Positions 1 to 8,514 of a stretch of 64,000 bases of DNA are shown piece by piece (within the stretch, counting starts at the first letter, position 1; each line of letters starts with the position of its first letter). The notes under the pieces were generated by a model. That model saw only the letters and a program-made list of their open reading frames with translations, was not told the origin of the DNA and searched no databases. The translations under genes were made by a program, and so were the position numbers. Source of the stretch: Hymenobacter piscis (GTDB taxonomy: Bacteria; Bacteroidota; Bacteroidia; Cytophagales; Hymenobacteraceae); contig NZ_JAHHZN010000001.1 in assembly GCF_018760735.1 (NCBI RefSeq), positions 372,001-436,000 on the forward strand. Direction: 5' to 3'.

Positions 1-2
1 GG

Positions 3-1232
3 GGCGACCTGCACGAGGCCAACCTGCGGGGCGTGGAGTGGCGCAAACCCCAGAAGCTGGGCTCCCGCATCAACTCCAAGTACCACGAGTCGTCGGCTTC
101 CTACACGCCCGACGGGCGCAGCCTCTATTTCGTGAGCGACAAGGAAGGCGGCCTGGGCAGTCGGGATATCTACAAAATTGAGATTGACGGGCGGGGGCCG
201 GCCCAAAACCTGGGTTCGGTCATCAACACCCAGTACGGCGAGGAGGGCGTGTTCCTGCACCCCGACGGCAAAACGATGTACTTCAGCTCGGAGGGCCACA
301 ACTCCATGGGCGGCTACGACATCTTCAAATCGGTGTTCGAGAACGGCAAGTGGAGTACGCCCGAAAACCTGGGCTGGCCCATCAACACCCCCGACGACGA
401 CGTGTTCTTCGTGATTTCGGCCTCGGGTCGGCACGGCTACTACTCCTCCTTCCGCGACGATGGCCTGGGCTCCAAGGACATCTACCAGATTACCTTTCTG
501 GGGGCCGAAAAACCGCCCGTGCTCAGCCAGGAAGACCAGCTGCTGGCCTCCCGGGTGCAGCCGGTGAAGGAAACCCTGCTGGCCCCGCCGGTAGCCATTG
601 TGGCCGCCCAGGTGACCATTCTCAAGGGCGTGGTGACGGAGGAAGCCAGCCGGCAGCCCCTGGAAGCCACTATTGATGTAATTGACAACACCCTCAACCA
701 GGTTATTGCCTCCTTTCAGTCGAATGAGAAATCGGGCCGCTACCTCGTGTCGTTGCCTTCGGGCGTGAACTACGGCATTGTGGTGCGCAAGGAAGGCTAC
801 CTGTTCCACTCCGAGAACTTCGATCTGCCGGCCGGCTCGGCTTACGCCGAAGTGGTTAAGGACATTGCCCTCAAGAAGCTCGACGTGGGCGTGAAGGTGG
901 TGCTCAACAACATCTTCTTCGACTTCGACAAGGCCACGCTGCGTAAGGAAAGCACCGGCGAGCTGGAGCGCCTGCTCAAGCTGCTCACCGAAACGCCCGC
1001 CCTGCGCCTCGAAATTTCCGGCCATACCGACAACGTGGGCAAGGCCGAGTACAACAAGGACCTGAGCCAGCGCCGGGCCAAAGCCGTGGTCGATTACCTC
1101 GTGGCCAAGGGCGTGGACAAGGCCCGCCTGACCTTCGCCGGCTACGGCGACACCCAGCCGGTGGCTCCCAACACCAGCAAAACCGGCCGCCAGCTCAACC
1201 GCCGCACCGAATTCAAGGTGACGGGAAAATAG
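3..1232 (+). CDS. OmpA-family protein with PD40 repeats (5' truncated by window)
   Basis: The reading frame is open from the window edge, so the N-terminus lies outside. The visible part begins with PD40/WD40-like propeller repeats, each with a PDGxxxYFxS-type core (e.g. YTPDGRSLYFVSD, HPDGKTMYFSSE) followed by GxxDIY/GYDIF. A CarboxypepD_reg-like segment follows (about residues 195-280 of the visible part). The last ~110 residues are an OmpA peptidoglycan-binding domain with FFDFDKATL, EISGHTDNVG and NRRTEF. Known role of the family: outer-membrane or periplasmic anchoring to peptidoglycan, in some Bacteroidota linked to gliding and secretion proteins. The exact role here is unknown. An AT-rich gap follows the stop codon. 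Confidence 0.9.
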   Translation, partial: GDLHEANLRGVEWRKPQKLGSRINSKYHESSASYTPDGRSLYFVSDKEGGLGSRDIYKIEIDGRGPAQNLGSVINTQYGEEGVFLHPDGKTMYFSSEGHNSMGGYDIFKSVFENGKWSTPENLGWPINTPDDDVFFVISASGRHGYYSSFRDDGLGSKDIYQITFLGAEKPPVLSQEDQLLASRVQPVKETLLAPPVAIVAAQVTILKGVVTEEASRQPLEATIDVIDNTLNQVIASFQSNEKSGRYLVSLPSGVNYGIVVRKEGYLFHSENFDLPAGSAYAEVVKDIALKKLDVGVKVVLNNIFFDFDKATLRKESTGELERLLKLLTETPALRLEISGHTDNVGKAEYNKDLSQRRAKAVVDYLVAKGVDKARLTFAGYGDTQPVAPNTSKTGRQLNRRTEFKVTGK

Positions 1233-1548
1233 GCTGATGTAACTCCTGTTTTTTTAATATTATTTTAATGATTAATTATTTAAAAAAACAATTCCCGCAT
1301 TCTTGCTGGTTGTCAATTAACGTCCTATACTTGAGCCGTTAACTCTGCAGAAAATACAACCAAGTTTGTACCTACAACTGGAATTCAACAAAAATAGGAT
1401 TCAAAACAAACTTCACATCCACTGGAAGGTCAGTGTTTCTATTTGCTCCTCCAATATCCTATAAGAAATTTCAGTCCATTTGTTATGGAATGGGGAGAAG
1501 AGGGAATACCTGGAAGGGGTCTAAAATAGTCCTACTCCAGGAGTAATG
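1233..1548. other. AT-rich intergenic stretch, no gene seen
   Basis: This gap is far more AT-rich than its surroundings and has no plausible coding frame. A -7-like TATACTTG lies at 1327-1334. With the hairpin at 1549-1587 it could bound a short noncoding transcript, but nothing else supports that. Confidence 0.5.
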
Positions 1549-1587
1549 ACAACGGGGCATACCGAGTATTTCGGCATGCCCCGTTGT
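1549..1587. terminator. 17-bp hairpin upstream of the interrupted gene
   Basis: Arms 1549-1565 and 1571-1587 pair over 17 bp with a single G:U-type mismatch around a 5-nt loop (GTATT). No T-run follows on either strand, so it may be a transcript-end or processing structure, not a classical intrinsic terminator. It sits 35 bp upstream of the ATG of the IS-interrupted gene. Confidence 0.55.
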
Positions 1588-1642
1588 ATCATCTCATCAT
1601 TAAATTACGAGAGGGTATAATATGAAGCCTTTTTTCCTCTTA

Positions 1643-2685
1643 TAGCGGTTTCGTGAACGGTTCGGTCGTTTTTATTTAGTCACCGTATGCTCTTTTATGC
1701 AACCCTACTCGCTTGATTTACGCACCCGCGTGGCCGCCGCCTGTCGCGAACCAAACGCCCGTAAAACCCAGGTCGCTCAACGCTTCGGCGTGAGTCGCTC
1801 GTTTGTGGGCGACCTGTTACGCCGTGAACGGGAAACGGGCTCGTTAGCCCCCAAGCCCGCCAGTGGCGGCCCCGAGCGACGGCTCTCGGCTGATGATCAG
1901 GCCTGGCTGGTGGCCTACGTTGGCCAGCACGCCGACGCCACACTGGCCGAACTGAATCAGGCCTGGCAGACGCATTCGGGCCGCTCAGTCGGCCAAACCT
2001 GCCTCTGGAACGTGCTCAACGAGCAGGACTTACGCCGCAAAAAAAAAGCCTCCACGCCACCGAGCGTGATACGCCCCGCGTAAGAACAGCTCGCGCCGCG
2101 CACGTGGCCACGGTCTGCACCCGCCCCGACGTCGCCCGCTTCCACTTTCTGGACGAGACCGCGCTGCGGCTGGATGAGAGCCGCCGCTACGCCCGCGCGA
2201 AGGGCGGGCAGCGGGTGGGCGAGGCCATCCCGTTGAACCGGGGCAAGTCCCTGACACTGATTGGGGCCTTATCGGTCAAGGGCTTAGGGGGCATGCAAGT
2301 GCTCGACGGGGCCCTGAATCAGCACCGCTTCGCCTGGTATGTGACCCACTGCCTGGCCCCGACGCGGCGGCGGGGCGATGTGCTGGTGCTCGATAATGCG
2401 TCGGCTCATAAGCTCGAGGGGGTGAAACAGTGGTTGGCCGAGCGGGGCGTGGAGTTGCTCTTTCTGCCGCCTTATTCGCCCGACTTTAATCCCGTGGAGC
2501 AGGCCTGGAGCAAGCTGAAGACCAAGCTGCGGGCGGCCCAGGCCCGTACCCGCGAGGCCTTGCTGCAGGCCCTGCAAGCCGCCATCGACTGGATCACCAG
2601 CGCCGATGCGCTCGGCTGGTTTGACCACTGTGGCTATCACGCCACTGCTGGCTGAAAAACGAGCGAACCGTTCACGAAACCGCTA
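1643..2685 (+). mobile_element. IS630-family insertion sequence
   Basis: Terminal inverted repeats of 31 bp (1643-1673 and 2655-2685) differ at one position and begin TAGCGGTTTCGTGAACGG. The element is flanked by TA on both sides (1641-1642 and 2686-2687), the target duplication expected for IS630/Tc1-type transposition. Length is about 1.04 kb. It carries one transposase gene in two overlapping frames, and the transposase stop codon runs into the right repeat. The near-perfect ends and the clean insertion suggest recent movement. Confidence 0.95.
1697..2655 (+). CDS. IS630 transposase, two ORFs joined by a -1 frameshift
   Basis: ORF1 (1697-2083) carries a helix-turn-helix domain (SLDLRTRVAAA, QRFGVSRSFVGDLLRR). 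The DDE catalytic part is in the -1 frame, ending at 2655, with HFLDETALR, VLDNASAHK and PPYSPDFNPVEQAWSK, which supply the D, D and E. A run of nine A followed by G (2039-2047) lies in frame as AAA AAA AAA. Slipping back one base there continues as KKSLHATERDTPRVRTAR, giving one ~319-aa transposase of normal family length. This is the usual A-run arrangement for programmed frameshifting; a decayed frameshift mutant is the alternative. Confidence 0.9.
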
Positions 2686-3270
2686 TAGTGGTTGCATTGA
2701 TTTTCGCAGACAATACAACCACATTTGCACAGCAGTCTGCCGTGGATTCGAAGAAGGACAGGAACGCCGGTTTCTTCAATATCACCCAAATCGGGCACAA
2801 CCGAGGTATCGGGCAGTATTCATTCCGTTCTGATGCCGTTTTTCAAAATCGGGGGTACGTCAACAGACTTCGTACCACGCTCGGCTACTTTCTGTGTCCC
2901 GCATTTTCAGTAGGGCTGGGCGTGGGCCTGGACCGTTACGAGAACCCCGGCTACAACACGGCCTCACTGGTGACCGATTTCCGCTACTATACGCGCCCAA
3001 CGGCCAGTAGTGTATTTGCTGTAGCCACCGCGGGCTACCTGTTGCTGCTGAGCAACCAATTTGCTCCGGGCGCCACGGGCGGCCTAGGCGTAGGCTACCG
3101 GTTTATACTCGGGCGCGGTACCCACTTGCTGCTGAGCACAGGGCTGGAGACGCATCAGATTCGGGATGCCAGGCTATTTCTACTAGGGCCAACTTCCGTA
3201 GAGACCCTGCAGAGTAACCTCTGGCTCAAATCGGTTTCCTTCAACACCGGCTTGCTATTTTAATGAATCG

Positions 3271-3310
3271 CGGGCTAGAGAGACGCGAAATGCCGCGTCG
3301 CTCTAGCCCG
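3271..3310. terminator. Hairpin after the interrupted barrel gene
   Basis: Arms 3271-3287 and 3294-3310 (CGGGCTAGAGAGACGCG and its complement) pair over 17 bp with one mismatch. The hairpin begins 7 bp after the stop codon. There is no strong T-run. Confidence 0.6.
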
Positions 3311-3371
3311 GGCAGTTCGGGCGACTCCCTGTGAAGCGTACACCAGGTTACTATTACACACATCTGCACCC

Positions 3372-3962
3372 ATGCACAACGCCCTCCTGCTACTTACCTG
3401 CTTTGCGGGCCTGCTGGCTACTTCCGCCCATGCCCAGCCAGGGCCCGTTAAAAAGAACAAGAATATCGGGTTGTTCAATATTACCCAGCTGGGTAGCAGC
3501 AGCGGACTCGGGCAGGTGCGTTTTCCTGGTGAATCTTCTTTTCGGCACCCCGGGGCGCTATCGAGGCTGCGCACCACGTTTGGGTATTTTCTGAAGCCGG
3601 AGCTGTCGGTAGGGCTGGGCCTGGGACTGGAAGCCTATGACGTCCCCAAGTACGCCTTCGCCCCCCTGGTAGCCGATATGCGCTATTACCGCCGCCCGGC
3701 CCAGAGCAGCCTGTTTGCCGTAGCCACGGCCGGCCACACCGTTTCCCTGACGCAGGAGTTCGGGGCCGGCCTCACGGGTGGACTGGGCGTGGGTTACCGG
3801 CTGATTGCGGGCCGCGCCACGCATCTGCTGTTCAGTACCGGCCTGGAAACTCACCAGGTGCGCGACGCGCGACTCTCCCTGTTCTACCAGAAGTCGGCAG
3901 CTGACCAACGGCATACGGTTTGGCTAAACTCGGTAGCGGCACATGTGGGGCTCCTGTTCTAA
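3372..3962 (+). CDS. Secreted small barrel-like protein, intact paralogue of the IS-interrupted gene
   Basis: This 196-aa protein has a clear signal peptide (MHNALLLLTCFAGLLATSAHA) and then a body rich in alternating aromatic/aliphatic and glycine residues (LSVGLGLGLEAYD, GLTGGLGVGYRL), ending in a C-terminal aromatic, GLLF. That is consistent with a small outer-membrane beta-barrel, but no named family is recognised. It is clearly paralogous to the reconstructed gene just upstream. Its stop overlaps the start of the next gene by 20 nt, so the two are probably co-translated. Confidence 0.8.
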   Translation: MHNALLLLTCFAGLLATSAHAQPGPVKKNKNIGLFNITQLGSSSGLGQVRFPGESSFRHPGALSRLRTTFGYFLKPELSVGLGLGLEAYDVPKYAFAPLVADMRYYRRPAQSSLFAVATAGHTVSLTQEFGAGLTGGLGVGYRLIAGRATHLLFSTGLETHQVRDARLSLFYQKSAADQRHTVWLNSVAAHVGLLF

Positions 3963-4599
3963 GGGCTGGCGGTTGGCTGCCCTGCCCTTTCTGCTGGGAG
4001 GATGCCTTGTGACCAACCGGCACGAGGGCACCCAGCCGCTCTTTCCCTTGCCAGCCCGGTCCCGGGTGCTGGTGACGGAGCTGGATTTCTCGCCCGATGT
4101 CGTGTCAACGGTGTATTATGAGCGGGTGCAGCGCGAGTTTGCCGCGCAAGGAGTGCCGGTAGCCTATGCTCCGGAACAAGAGTGGGAGCTGAAAGCCCAC
4201 GGCATCCGGCACCCGCTCGATAGTCTGCAAATCGGGGCCCTGCGCCAGCTGGGCTACACGCATGTGCTGGTGGTGCGCAGCGCGGGACAGCAGTACGGCG
4301 CAGCCGATTATTTTTTCCCCTGGCAGGTTGCGCAGGGGGCCTTGCCCTACGATGGGCGCATCCAGAGTGCCATGGCCAACGCAGGCAGTAAATCCCGCGT
4401 GTCGTTTACCCTGATTTCGCTGACAGAGGAGCGCCCCGTGTACCTGGGCATGACCACCTCGTCCGTCGGCTCATTGGCTGTTCAGGACCGGCGTGGGGGC
4501 ATCACGCAGACCAACCTGGCCGCCACCGAGTACGCGACGCACAAAGCCCTGCGGAAGGGCACACGCCGGCTGTTGTCCCGTAGCCGGCGCGTGCCGTAG
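3943..4599 (+). CDS. Predicted lipoprotein of unknown function
   Basis: A 218-aa product. The N-terminus WRLAALPFLLGGCLVT contains a lipobox (LGGC), so the mature protein would be lipid-anchored at Cys21. The body (FSPDVVSTVYYERVQREFAAQG, then LGYTHVLVVRSAG) resembles in outline periplasmic lipoproteins that form an alpha/beta subunit, but no family is assigned. The 20-nt overlap with the barrel-like gene upstream suggests both act together at the envelope. Confidence 0.75.
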   Translation: MWGSCSKGWRLAALPFLLGGCLVTNRHEGTQPLFPLPARSRVLVTELDFSPDVVSTVYYERVQREFAAQGVPVAYAPEQEWELKAHGIRHPLDSLQIGALRQLGYTHVLVVRSAGQQYGAADYFFPWQVAQGALPYDGRIQSAMANAGSKSRVSFTLISLTEERPVYLGMTTSSVGSLAVQDRRGGITQTNLAATEYATHKALRKGTRRLLSRSRRVP

Positions 4600-4776
4600 C
4601 CGCATAGTATACCGCGGCAGGCCGCGGCAGCATCTCGCAACTGGCCGCAGAAGTCGTTTTTCTGCGCCCTCACTGCGCGACCCTGCGCGAACAATACCGG
4701 GCTTAACGCCAAAATACCCGCGTCCGCCGAGAAATAGCCCGGGCGCGGCGGCCCAACCAGTATCTTGCGTACCGTG

Positions 4777-7700
4777 ATGCGCCGTCTGCTGCTCCTGCTT
4801 TTTTGCCTGCTGGCCCACCTGGCCCCGGCCCAGCCGGGGCCGGGGCGGGTATTTCTGAAGCAGTTCGGGGCGGCCGAGGGGCTGGCCCAGCCGTTCATCT
4901 ACGCCCTGGCCCAGGACCCGGCTGGCTACCTCTGGATTGGCACCGCCGAGGGCCTGGTCCGCTTCGACGGCACGGAGTTCACCACGTTTACCACCCGCGA
5001 AGGGCTGGCCGAGGATTTCGTGACCCGCCTGGCCGTGGAGCCCGGCACCGGCCGGCTGTGGGTGGGCCATTACCAGGGCGGCCTGTCGGTGAGCCGGGAC
5101 CGGCAGTTCCGGCCGGTTGCCGGCAAGGCGGCGGCCGCGGGCCCGTTGCGGCCGGCCCGGGGCCTGGCCCCGCCCGATACGGCTTTCCGGGAGGCGGGCG
5201 AGCCGGCTCCTTCCCCCTCTGATCTGCCCGACTCCGGGCCCACGTTCGGCTTTGCGAAGGTGCTGCCCCCCGGTACGGTGGTGCAGTGCGCGCTGCCCGA
5301 CCGGGAAGGCAACCTCTGGCTGGGCACGGCCGGTCAGGGCCTGTGGCGGTGGTCGGACCGGCACGTGACGTTCTACCCCTCCGCAGGGCGCGGAACTCCG
5401 GCCGTCACGGCGCTGGCGAGCGGATCCTGGGCGTTAGCCGGTTTGGAAAACGGCCAGTGGGGCCGGCTGGGGCCCCACGCCACCCGCCCGGCCGCCGTGG
5501 GCATCTTTCCCGACGGCCTGCTGCTGCCCCACGCCCCCACCGTTCTGCTGGCTACGCCCGATGAACGCTCCCGGCCCGTATTCGACAACCATTACCCGCC
5601 CGACGTGCCGGCCGCTGTCTGGGCCGGTACGGCCGGGCAAGGCCTCTGGCACACGCCCGTGCCGCAGAAGCCGCCCCGTCAGCCGCTCATGCGGCGGGTG
5701 CGGCGGCTGCCGGCCACGGTAGCCGTTACGGCCCTCACCCAGCACCGCAACGGCGACCTGTGGGTGGGCACGGCCCTGGACGGCGTGTTCCGCCTGCCGG
5801 CCGATTCAACCCGGCCGGCCCAGCATTTCACCACCGCCAACGGCCTGCTCCACAACACTATTTACGCCCTCACCACCGACTCCGTGGGCCAGGTCTGGAT
5901 AGGCACCCACGATACCGGGCTAGCGGTGTGGCGGCGGGGGCGGTTCCGCTACTTCCGCTACGGCCAGGGCGGCCTCGACGTATCGGTGCTGCTGACCGAT
6001 GATGTGGGCCGGGTCTGGATCGGGACGGAGGGCCAGGGCCTATTCAGCTTTCAGCGCAATCAGTTCACCCACTACACGCCGGCCCGGGGGCTGGCTTCCC
6101 GCTTCTGTTACGCCCTGGTGCCGGTGCGCTGGGGCAGCAGCTACCACGGCGGCTACCGCCACGATTTCCGCCGGGAGCAGGTGCTGGCCGTGCATCGGGA
6201 TGCACTCAGCTTTCTGGGGAAGAATGGGGAATTCCGGCCGGCCACGCTCCCGGCTAACCCGCTGGTGCGCGGCCTCCTCCCGCAGGCGGCCGTTGACTGG
6301 CGCGAGTACGCCGTGTGGGTGCTGACGCAGTCCGGGCTGCTGCGCCTGGGCACCGCTGCCCCTGATCTGCTGCCCTCCACCCAGGCGCCCGTGCCCTACT
6401 TGCTGTCTGGGGCGGTAGACGGCGCCCCGCGCCCGCCCTACCGCCTGGGCGAACTGTCCCCGACCCGGCACCGGGTCAGCTTCCGGTTCCGGGGCGTGAG
6501 TTTAAGGCCGGGCGCGGCGGAGCTCCAGTACCAGTACCGACTGCGGGGCTACCAAAACGACTGGAGCCAGCCCACGGCCGTCGGCGAAGCCCAGTTCCCA
6601 CGCCTCGACGCCGGCTGGTTCACGCTGGAAGTCCGGGCCCGGCTGGGCGAATACGGCCGCTGGTCGACGCCCACCACCACCACCTTCGCGGTGGCCACTC
6701 CCTTCTGGCAGACCGGTTGGTTTGCCCTGCTGAGCGTGGCGACCCTGGCAGGCGGCGTCTTCGCCTTCACGCGGGTGCGCACGGCCGGCCTGCGCCGCCA
6801 GAAGCGGCAGCTCGAAGCCACCGTGCAGGAGCGTACCGCTGAGCTGCGCCGGCAGAAAGCCGAAACCGAGCAGATCAACGCCGATTTGGTAGTGGCCCGC
6901 GACGCGGCCGAGGCCTCGCGCCGGGCCAAGGCCCAGTTTCTGGCCAACATGAGCCACGAAATCCGCACGCCCATGAACGCCGTGATTGGCCTGAGCCACC
7001 TGCTGCGCAACACGCCCATCAACGGGGAGCAGCAGGAGTACCTGGAGGCCATCCAGTCGTCGTCGCAGAACCTGCTGGTCATCATCAACGACATCCTCGA
7101 CTCCTCCAAAATGGAGGCCGGCAAGCTTACCCTGGAGCAGGCCCCGTTCCGGCTGCCGGAACTGGTGGAGCGTGTGGGCCGCATGTTCCGGTTCGCCACC
7201 GAAGCCAAGGGCCTCTACTTCCGCACCGAAATCGGCCCCGCCGTGCCCCCGGCCATCCTCGGCGACTCGGTGCGCCTCAACCAGGTGCTCGTCAACCTGG
7301 TGGGCAACGCCGTGAAGTTCACCACCCGCGGCGGCGTCACGCTACGGCTGGAGGCGGTGGCGGCGGCCGGCCCCGGCGCAGCGGCAGGCCTGCGGTTTGG
7401 CGTGCGCGATACGGGCATCGGCATTCCGGCCGATAAGGTGGAGGCCATTTTCGAGGATTTTTCCCAGGCCAACGCCAGTACCACCCGGCAGTTTGGAGGC
7501 ACGGGCCTGGGCCTGAGCATTGCCCGCAACCTGGTGCAGCTGCACGGGGGGCGCCTGTGGGTGGAAAGCACGGAGGGCACGGGCTCCACCTTCTGGTTCG
7601 AGATTCCGGCCCACCCCGCCGACCCCGCTACCGTGCCGCCCGAAGCCGCGGTGGTGCTGCCGCCCTTTGAGCCGCCGCTGCGGGTGCTGGTGGCCGAAGA

Positions 7701-8481
7701 CAACCTGCTCAACCAGCTCGTGGCCCGCAAAACCCTCGAAGCCTGGAACGTGCAGGTGGTGCTGGCCGACAACGGCCGCCTGGCCGTGCAGGCCGCCCGG
7801 GAGCAGGAATTCGACGCGGTGCTGCTCGACGTGCAGATGCCCGAAATGGACGGCTACGAGGCCGCCCGCCAACTCCGCGCCCACTTCCCCGATGCCGCCC
7901 GCCTGCCCCTGATCGGCCTCACGGCTTCGGCCCTGCCCGAAGACCGGGTACTCGCCCTCGAAGCCGGCATGAACGACACGCTGGCCAAACCCTTCGACCC
8001 GGCCGTGCTCTACGCCCGGCTCGCCCACTACACCGGCCGCACGGCGGCCTCCCCCTTGGCGGAAGCTCCCACGTTGGCTTCTTCTCCCCCGCCCCCCCAA
8101 CTGCCCACGCTGCTGCCGTTAGCGACTGTGCCCGAGCAGCCCGATTGGGCGCTACTCGAAGAGCTGGCCGGCGGCAACGAGGCCTTCGTGCAGCAGATTG
8201 TCCGCACCTTCCTGGCCCAGGCCCCGGTGCTGGCGGCCGAGCTTGAGCTGGCTGCCGCACGGGGGCCGGAGCTGGCGCAGATAGCCCATAAATTAAAGGG
8301 GCAGGTGGCGTACTTCGGCCTCCCCCACCTCACCCACCAGCTTGAAACCCTGGAGCAAACGGCCCGCCACCCGACCTCCCATCCGCAGCTGCCGGCGCTG
8401 CTCACCACCATCAGCAAGGCCCTGCGGGCTGTGTATCCGCTGCTGGCCAGCCGCCTGCCCGATGCCCCGCCGCCACCATAG
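4777..8481 (+). CDS. Hybrid two-component sensor: propeller, Y_Y_Y, kinase, receiver and HPt
   Basis: A 1234-aa one-piece phosphorelay. After a signal peptide (MRRLLLLLFCLLAHLAPAQ) come Reg_prop two-component propeller repeats (LWIGTxxxGL units), a Y_Y_Y domain (~568-638) and one membrane helix (~643-664). A coiled coil then leads into HisKA (phospho-acceptor His727 in NMSHEIRTPMN), HATPase (DTGIGIP, GTGLGLSIA), a receiver (Asp1018 in LLDVQMPEMDG, KPFD) and an HPt domain (His1171 in AHKLKGQ). Hybrid sensors of this kind usually detect periplasmic ligands such as glycans. I chose ATG 4777, not upstream TTG 4765, because it starts the signal peptide. A LytTR regulator follows after 33 bp and is a plausible partner. 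Confidence 0.92.
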   Translation: MRRLLLLLFCLLAHLAPAQPGPGRVFLKQFGAAEGLAQPFIYALAQDPAGYLWIGTAEGLVRFDGTEFTTFTTREGLAEDFVTRLAVEPGTGRLWVGHYQGGLSVSRDRQFRPVAGKAAAAGPLRPARGLAPPDTAFREAGEPAPSPSDLPDSGPTFGFAKVLPPGTVVQCALPDREGNLWLGTAGQGLWRWSDRHVTFYPSAGRGTPAVTALASGSWALAGLENGQWGRLGPHATRPAAVGIFPDGLLLPHAPTVLLATPDERSRPVFDNHYPPDVPAAVWAGTAGQGLWHTPVPQKPPRQPLMRRVRRLPATVAVTALTQHRNGDLWVGTALDGVFRLPADSTRPAQHFTTANGLLHNTIYALTTDSVGQVWIGTHDTGLAVWRRGRFRYFRYGQGGLDVSVLLTDDVGRVWIGTEGQGLFSFQRNQFTHYTPARGLASRFCYALVPVRWGSSYHGGYRHDFRREQVLAVHRDALSFLGKNGEFRPATLPANPLVRGLLPQAAVDWREYAVWVLTQSGLLRLGTAAPDLLPSTQAPVPYLLSGAVDGAPRPPYRLGELSPTRHRVSFRFRGVSLRPGAAELQYQYRLRGYQNDWSQPTAVGEAQFPRLDAGWFTLEVRARLGEYGRWSTPTTTTFAVATPFWQTGWFALLSVATLAGGVFAFTRVRTAGLRRQKRQLEATVQERTAELRRQKAETEQINADLVVARDAAEASRRAKAQFLANMSHEIRTPMNAVIGLSHLLRNTPINGEQQEYLEAIQSSSQNLLVIINDILDSSKMEAGKLTLEQAPFRLPELVERVGRMFRFATEAKGLYFRTEIGPAVPPAILGDSVRLNQVLVNLVGNAVKFTTRGGVTLRLEAVAAAGPGAAAGLRFGVRDTGIGIPADKVEAIFEDFSQANASTTRQFGGTGLGLSIARNLVQLHGGRLWVESTEGTGSTFWFEIPAHPADPATVPPEAAVVLPPFEPPLRVLVAEDNLLNQLVARKTLEAWNVQVVLADNGRLAVQAAREQEFDAVLLDVQMPEMDGYEAARQLRAHFPDAARLPLIGLTASALPEDRVLALEAGMNDTLAKPFDPAVLYARLAHYTGRTAASPLAEAPTLASSPPPPQLPTLLPLATVPEQPDWALLEELAGGNEAFVQQIVRTFLAQAPVLAAELELAAARGPELAQIAHKLKGQVAYFGLPHLTHQLETLEQTARHPTSHPQLPALLTTISKALRAVYPLLASRLPDAPPPP

Positions 8482-8501
8482 GGTTATTTCAAGTAAGCCT
8501 G

Positions 8502-8509
8502 TACCTTTG
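8502..8509 (+). promoter_or_regulatory. -7 box TACCTTTG of the LytTR gene
   Basis: A perfect match to the Bacteroidota -7 consensus TAnnTTTG, lying only 5 nt before the ATG at 8515. Transcription would begin at or next to the start codon, so the mRNA would be leaderless. Confidence 0.7.
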
Positions 8510-8514
8510 AGACT

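Larger units (their letters stand above)
1622..3263 (+). pseudogene. Outer-membrane-barrel-like gene split by an IS630 insertion in its signal peptide
   Basis: ATG at 1622 gives MKPFFLL, then the IS introduces TAG. Removing 1643-2687 (element plus one TA copy) joins TTA (1640-1642) in frame to GTG at 2688. This restores the N-terminus MKPFFLLVVALIFADNTTTF followed by AQQ, a good signal peptide. The reconstructed product is 198 aa. The intact neighbour at 3372 is 196 aa and matches along its length (NITQxG, RLRTTxGYF, SVGLGxGL, TGGLGVGYR, LSTGLETHQ, GLLF end). The remaining 3' ORF could start at the GTG of 2688 but would lack an export signal. The function of the intact family is not recognised; the repeated aromatic/glycine pattern suggests a small beta-barrel. 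Confidence 0.88.

Noticed and set aside
1346..1372. Similarity between CTGCAGAAAATACAACCA here and CGCAGACAATACAACCA at 2703, suggesting a lost paralogue
   Set aside because: The match covers only ~25 bp and the flanks do not align, so chance is likely.
2688..3263. Independent functional gene starting at GTG 2688
   Set aside because: The first residues are the second half of a signal peptide interrupted by the IS; without it the product would not be exported, so it is best treated as part of a broken gene.
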